The notes below the pieces were generated by a model, which was not told where the DNA came from, did not search any database, and saw only the letters and a program-made list of their open reading frames with translations. From Muribaculaceae bacterium (GTDB taxonomy: Bacteria > Bacteroidota > Bacteroidia > Bacteroidales > Muribaculaceae), in the NCBI GenBank assembly GCA_017962285.1, contig JAGCVR010000149.1, forward strand, positions 1-10,402: a DNA stretch of 10,402 nucleotides. The letters run 5' to 3'. Of this stretch, positions 6,691-10,402 are shown piece after piece (position 1 is the stretch's first letter; each line of letters begins with the position of its first letter). Both the position numbers and the translations under genes were made by a program.

Positions 6691-8438
6691 TACTGGTATT
6701 CGGTGGCACGACTGAGGGCCGCATGGCGGCTAAGGTTCTCGACGAATCGGGTGCCACCTATTACTATTCCACTCACAGTACCTTCCAGGATGTGAATCTT
6801 GCCCACGGAATCAGACTCTCGGGAGCAATGGAGCCGGAGCAGATAAGGTCATTGTGTGCCAAAAATGACATTCGGCTTATTGTGGATGCCTCACATCCAT
6901 TTGCCGAAAATCTGCACCGAAACGTGGTGGAGTCGGCACGGCAGGCAAAAGTGCCGGTAATTCGTCTCAACCGCATTTTTCCTCCCCGTGACCCCGACAT
7001 AGTGTGGTGCGACGACTACAATGATGCCATTAACCGGCTCGAAGAGCATGGCATAGAAAAACTGTTGGCTCTGACCGGCGTCAATACCATCGGAAGGTTG
7101 AAGGACTATTGGTGCCGCCACGAATGCTGGTTCCGTATCCTCGACCGCGACAGTTCCCGGGAGGCGACTGCCGTTGTCGGATTTCCGCAGGACCACCTTG
7201 TTTATTATGAAACTCACGACATTGCACCGCTGCTCAGAGAGTTGCGCCCAAGCGCCATTATCACCAAGGAGAGCGGCGTCAGCGGCGGGTTTCAGGAAAA
7301 AGTGGAGGCAGCCTGGAATGCCGGGGTCAAGGTTTTTGCGGTGAAATGTCCTGAATATCCATCGGTAGAAGGGGTGGAAATCTGTCATGTGAATGGCCCT
7401 TACGGACTGAGGCGGGCGGTGGAGCGACTGTTGCCTGAGTTCTTCAGTCTGCACAGTGGTCTCACAACCGGCACGTGTGCCACGGCGTCAGCTGTTGCCG
7501 CCACCAGACAGCTTCTTACTGGAGCGAAGCCATCGGCAGTGCCTGTGATTCTTCCCGACGGCGAGACGATTCATGTGCCTGTAAATTATGGCACCGATTA
7601 TGCTTCGGTGTTCAAGGTGGCGGGCGATGACCCCGACGTGACCGACGGCATTGAAATCAGGGCGAAAGTGGAGCTGAGCGATAAATTTGAGATACGAGGC
7701 GGTGAAGGAGTGGGGACTTTCACTTTACCCGGATTTGATTATCCACCCGGTGAGCCAGCCATCAACAAGGCGCCGCGTCAGATGATGCGCGACAATATCA
7801 GGGAAAATGTGGCGATAACCATATCGGTACCGCAAGGCGGAGAAATTGCCCGCCGCACGTTCAATCCTCGTCTGGGCATTGAAGGCGGAATCAGCATCAT
7901 TGGCGTGTCGGGGATTGTGAAACCATTCTCGGAAGAGGCATTCATTGACAGTATCCGCAAGTGTATGCAGGTGGCAAAGGCTTCGGGCAGCGGGCGCGTG
8001 GTCATAAACAGCGGTGGCAAGAGCGAGCGGTTTGTCAAGACGATTTATCCCGATTTGCCCCGGCAGGCATTTGTTGAATATGGCAACTACATCGGTGAGA
8101 CGCTGAAGATAGCCGACGAATTGGAATTTCCAAAAGTCACACTTGGCGTGATGCTTGGCAAAGCCGTGAAACTCGCAGCAGGAAACCTCGACACACATAG
8201 CCGCCGTGCCACCATGGACAAGGAATTCATCTCCGGAATGCTGAGAGAGGCTGGAATAGACATCGACATTTCTGAAATAACACTTGCCCGCGAACTTTGG
8301 AAGACAATTCCCGAAGAGAAACTCCAGGCTTTCGCGTCGGTGGTAATCCACCATTGCGAACATCATTGCGCGCCACTGTTTCCGAAAGGAGACCTTAAGG
8401 TTCTTCTTATCACCGACGAGGGTAAGATTTATCACTGA
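6687..8438 (+). CDS. cbiD: CobK(CbiJ)-CbiD fusion: precorrin-6A reductase / cobalt-precorrin-5B C1-methyltransferase
   Basis: This 583-residue fusion joins two consecutive steps: CbiD methylates C1 of cobalt-precorrin-5B, and CbiJ/CobK reduces the resulting precorrin-6A with NAD(P)H. Residues 1-250 are the reductase, with ILVFGGTTEGR (2-12) at the nucleotide-binding start, VDASHPFAENL (66-76), LALTGVNTI (127-135) and ITKESGVSGGFQEKV (192-206). Residues 253-583 are CbiD, with the signature SGLTTGTCATASAVAA (257-272), NPRLGIEGGISIIGVSGIV (393-411), GNYIGETL (466-473), LGVMLGKAVKLAAG (486-499) and DTHSRRATMD (502-511). The C-terminus carries a dense HHCEHHC at 555-561. CbiD is specific to the anaerobic route, which agrees with CbiG upstream. 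The ATG overlaps the cbiG-cobM stop (ATGA). No gene follows for 60 bp, so this is the last gene of the tight biosynthetic block. Confidence 0.95.
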   Translation: MILVFGGTTEGRMAAKVLDESGATYYYSTHSTFQDVNLAHGIRLSGAMEPEQIRSLCAKNDIRLIVDASHPFAENLHRNVVESARQAKVPVIRLNRIFPPRDPDIVWCDDYNDAINRLEEHGIEKLLALTGVNTIGRLKDYWCRHECWFRILDRDSSREATAVVGFPQDHLVYYETHDIAPLLRELRPSAIITKESGVSGGFQEKVEAAWNAGVKVFAVKCPEYPSVEGVEICHVNGPYGLRRAVERLLPEFFSLHSGLTTGTCATASAVAATRQLLTGAKPSAVPVILPDGETIHVPVNYGTDYASVFKVAGDDPDVTDGIEIRAKVELSDKFEIRGGEGVGTFTLPGFDYPPGEPAINKAPRQMMRDNIRENVAITISVPQGGEIARRTFNPRLGIEGGISIIGVSGIVKPFSEEAFIDSIRKCMQVAKASGSGRVVINSGGKSERFVKTIYPDLPRQAFVEYGNYIGETLKIADELEFPKVTLGVMLGKAVKLAAGNLDTHSRRATMDKEFISGMLREAGIDIDISEITLARELWKTIPEEKLQAFASVVIHHCEHHCAPLFPKGDLKVLLITDEGKIYH

Positions 8439-8444
8439 ATGAAA

Positions 8445-8476
8445 TTTTAAGTTTAAATAAATTCTGCGTAAATTTG
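8445..8476 (+). promoter_or_regulatory. Bacteroidetes-type promoter before the btuF-like gene
   Basis: TAAATTTG at 8469-8476 matches the TAnnTTTG -7 consensus. A T-rich TTTTA at 8445-8449 lies 19 nt upstream, where a -33 element is expected, but it is a poor match to TTTG. The box lies 22 nt before the lipoprotein ATG at 8499, leaving a leader of roughly 15-18 nt. It sits in the AT-rich 60-bp gap, the largest in the window. No riboswitch can fit in that space downstream of the box. Confidence 0.55.
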
Positions 8477-8498
8477 TAAATCAAATATATTGGTAAAA

Positions 8499-9599
8499 AT
8501 GAAAAAGATATTTGGACTTTTTGTGATGGCTGTTTTGCTTGCCGCCTGTGGAAACAATGGTGGCAGGAACCCCAAAACTGAAGGTGGCTCGAATGAGGCC
8601 ATAACAGTGAAGTATGCCAAGGGATTCTCCGTGCGCGATACTGCCGACATGAGACTTGTGAATGTGGGAAAGAAAGACCGCTTTGCCCTTGTCCGCAATG
8701 CCGACGCTGTGGTTCCGGAAGGCTACGTCAAGGTTCTGGTGCCTATAAAGAGCACCATCTGCATGACTTCGCTGCAGTTGTCGAATTTCACCATTCTCGA
8801 CGCTCACGACGTAGTGAAAGGCATAACCGGTACAAAGAATCTGTTTAATGAAGATATCAAGGCACGTGTCAAGGACGGTCGCATAGTGAAAATCGGCATG
8901 GAAGGAGAGTTCGACAATGAACTTGTGATTGCCGCAAATCCCGATGTCATTTTCATTTCGCCGTCGAAGCGTGGTGGATATGAGACAATTAAAGAAACCG
9001 GAATCACTCTTGTTCCTCATCTGGGTTACAAGGAACTCGACCCTCTGGGACAGGCGGAATGGATTAAGTTCATCGGTATGTTCATCGGAAAGGAAAAGGA
9101 GGCTAACGAGATATTCAGCGGCATAGAGAGCCGTTACAACGACCTGAAGGCGAAGGCTGCGAAGGCAACGCCGCGCCCCACCATCACCAGCGGTGAGATG
9201 CACTATGGCAACTGGCACGCTGTTGGCGGCAAGAATTATCTGGCGCAGATATTCCGTGACGCGGGAGCCGACTATGTTATCAACGACGACGAGACATCGG
9301 GCGAGGACCTGGAATTTGAAAAGATGTACGCGCTCTCAGCCAATGCCGACTACTGGCGCATTCTCAACAGTTATCACGGCGATTTCTCCTATGAAGCGCT
9401 CAAGGCCGAAGAGCCGCGTAACGAGATGTTCAAGGCATTCAAGGAGAAAAAGGTGATTTACTGCAACATGAAACAGACGCCTTATTATGAGATTGCTCCC
9501 GTTCAGCCCGACTTGCTGCTGAAGGACTTCATCGCCATTCTCCATCCCGAACTTGTGGAGAAGGATTACACCCCAACGTTCTATCACCTGCTGAAATGA
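8499..9599 (+). CDS. btuF: ABC transporter substrate-binding lipoprotein, BtuF/FecB-like
   Basis: This 366-residue protein is a lipoprotein of the helical-backbone (TroA/BtuF-type) metal-chelate receptor superfamily. It should bind a corrinoid or other chelate in the periplasm and pass it to the permease. A lipoprotein signal with lipobox LAAC places the lipidated Cys at 17. The N-terminal lobe covers about 75-195 and includes VLVPIKSTICMTSLQLSN (within 79-96) and ANPDVIFIS (146-154). A long linking helix lies near 185-222 and the C-terminal lobe at 227-350, with SGEMHYGNWHAVGGKNYLAQIFRDAGADY (231-259). It is longer than E. coli BtuF (under 270 residues); residues 35-75 form an extra segment before the first lobe. 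After Cys17 comes GNNGG and not an acidic surface-export signal, so it probably faces the periplasm. I chose the ATG at 8499; the TTG nine bases earlier adds only MVK. It overlaps the permease by 4 bp. The corrinoid ligand is inferred from context. Confidence 0.88.
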   Translation: MKKIFGLFVMAVLLAACGNNGGRNPKTEGGSNEAITVKYAKGFSVRDTADMRLVNVGKKDRFALVRNADAVVPEGYVKVLVPIKSTICMTSLQLSNFTILDAHDVVKGITGTKNLFNEDIKARVKDGRIVKIGMEGEFDNELVIAANPDVIFISPSKRGGYETIKETGITLVPHLGYKELDPLGQAEWIKFIGMFIGKEKEANEIFSGIESRYNDLKAKAAKATPRPTITSGEMHYGNWHAVGGKNYLAQIFRDAGADYVINDDETSGEDLEFEKMYALSANADYWRILNSYHGDFSYEALKAEEPRNEMFKAFKEKKVIYCNMKQTPYYEIAPVQPDLLLKDFIAILHPELVEKDYTPTFYHLLK

Positions 9600-10402
9600 A
9601 ACGCACCCTGCCATTGATGCTGTCGCTTGTTTGCTTCATCATTGTGATGATGATTGTGAACTTGTTCATCGGAACTGTTGAAATTCCGGTGCGAAGCATT
9701 TGCGGTATTCTGCTGGGGCAGGGGAGCGAGTCGGAAATATGGACCAACATCATCCTCAGTTCGCGACTGCCGCAGGTTCTTACTGCCATTGTGGCTGGTG
9801 CGGGACTTGCAGTGAGCGGACTGATGATGCAGACCATCTTCCACAATCCGCTTGCCGGACCTTCCATTCTCGGAATATCCAACGGTGCCAGTCTGGGAGT
9901 GGCTTTCGTGGTATTGCTTTCAGGGCAGATTGGCGGAGTGGCGCTGAGTACGCTGGGCTATCTCGGCGACGCGGCCGTCACTGTGGCGGCAATCATCGGG
10001 GCTGTGGCGGTGATGATGCTCATAGTGTGGATTTCCGGTGTTGTAAGGGGAAATGTCACGCTGCTGATAATTGGAGTGATGATAGGATATCTTGCCACCG
10101 CCATCATAGGAGTGATGAAGTTTCTCAGTCCCGAGGAGGACGTGAAGGCATTTGTGGTGTGGGGATTGGGCTCATTTTCGCGTGTTTCGGGCGATCACAT
10201 GATATTGTTCGTGGTGATGATGTGCATTCTGATTCCACTGAGTTTCCTCTTCGTCAAACCATTGAACGCGATGCTGCTTGGCGACCGTTATGCCGCCAAT
10301 CTTGGCGTGAGCGTTAAGAGGATGCGCACTTGGATTATTGTGTGCGCCGGCGTGCTCGTGGCTGTAGTTACGGCATACTGCGGACCCATAATGTTCATTG
10401 GC
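9596..10402 (+). CDS. btuC: FecCD/BtuC-family ABC permease, 3'-truncated by the window edge
   Basis: This frame stays open to the last base and gives 269 residues of a permease that is usually about 330 long, so the C-terminal one or two membrane helices are missing. It forms the channel that moves the corrinoid (or a related chelate) across the inner membrane. The first membrane segment is at 5-27. The FecCD signature runs from SRLPQVLTAIVAGAGLAVSG (56-75) through MMQTIFHNPLAGPSILGISN (77-96). Further hydrophobic helices lie near 98-120, 127-148, 154-175, 201-220 and 244-262. SPEEDVKAFVVWGLGSFS (178-195) is the usual family loop, and LLGDRYAANLGVSVKRMR (227-244) corresponds to the cytoplasmic loop that contacts the ATPase. 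TAYCGPIMFIG (259-269) is the start of the conserved GPI/VxFIGL segment. The ATG overlaps the btuF stop (ATGA). A BtuD-like ATPase is expected downstream. Confidence 0.92.
   Translation, partial: MKRTLPLMLSLVCFIIVMMIVNLFIGTVEIPVRSICGILLGQGSESEIWTNIILSSRLPQVLTAIVAGAGLAVSGLMMQTIFHNPLAGPSILGISNGASLGVAFVVLLSGQIGGVALSTLGYLGDAAVTVAAIIGAVAVMMLIVWISGVVRGNVTLLIIGVMIGYLATAIIGVMKFLSPEEDVKAFVVWGLGSFSRVSGDHMILFVVMMCILIPLSFLFVKPLNAMLLGDRYAANLGVSVKRMRTWIIVCAGVLVAVVTAYCGPIMFIG

Noticed and set aside
7725..8435. A 236-codon - strand frame opposite cbiD
   Set aside because: The + strand frame carries clear CbiD motifs throughout. The - strand peptide shows no family features.
8439..8462. Possible terminator in the AT-rich stretch after cbiD
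   Set aside because: Only weak A/T pairing is possible and there is no GC-rich stem, so an intrinsic terminator is not supported.
8481..9218. A 245-codon - strand frame opposite the btuF-like gene
   Set aside because: The + strand has a lipobox and substrate-binding motifs. The reverse product looks like a shadow frame.
1..10402. Novel defence system, mobile element or CRISPR array
   Set aside because: All but the first partial ORF belong to known corrinoid synthesis or uptake families. I saw no transposase, integrase, array of direct repeats or tRNA-like site.

Overview
The window is a stretch of corrinoid (vitamin B12) biosynthesis and uptake genes, all on the + strand and packed almost without gaps. 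Several features point to a member of the Bacteroidales, possibly a Muribaculaceae-like gut anaerobe: the pattern of fused corrin-ring enzymes, Bacteroidetes-type promoter boxes (TAnnTTTG) in the two real intergenic gaps, weak or absent Shine-Dalgarno sequences, and an estimated GC content near 50%. The family assignment is an inference. CbiD and CbiG, with no oxygen-dependent CobG or CobF in view, indicate the anaerobic (early cobalt insertion) route.

Layout. Positions 1-243 hold the end of a gene (or a small gene) that I do not recognise. Positions 257-2323 encode a TonB-dependent outer-membrane receptor of the BtuB type. Positions 2346-8438 hold four overlapping genes, each encoding a two-enzyme fusion: CobJ-CbiC, CobL (CbiE-CbiT), CbiG-CobM(CbiF) and CobK(CbiJ)-CbiD. 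Together they cover the steps from cobalt-precorrin-3 to cobyrinic acid. After a 60-bp gap with a promoter-like sequence comes a BtuF-like lipoprotein (8499-9599). It overlaps a BtuC-like FecCD permease that runs off the right edge (9596-10402).

How they work together. The receptor would bring corrinoids across the outer membrane, the lipoprotein would bind them in the periplasm, and the permease (with an ATPase probably encoded beyond the window) would move them into the cytoplasm. The fused enzymes would build the corrin ring de novo. The uroporphyrinogen and sirohydrochlorin steps, CbiK/CbiX, CbiL/CobI, amidation (CbiA/CbiP) and nucleotide-loop assembly are not in the window.

This is mostly a recognisable pathway, not a new system. 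The points most worth a second look are a terminator-shaped hairpin inside the signal-peptide codons of the receptor, the domain logic of the four fusions, a perfect 20-bp palindrome inside cbiG, and a promoter box so close to the cobJ start that its mRNA would be nearly leaderless. I see no RNA genes, mobile elements, CRISPR arrays or riboswitch. The only gene-free stretches are gaps of 13, 22 and 60 bp.
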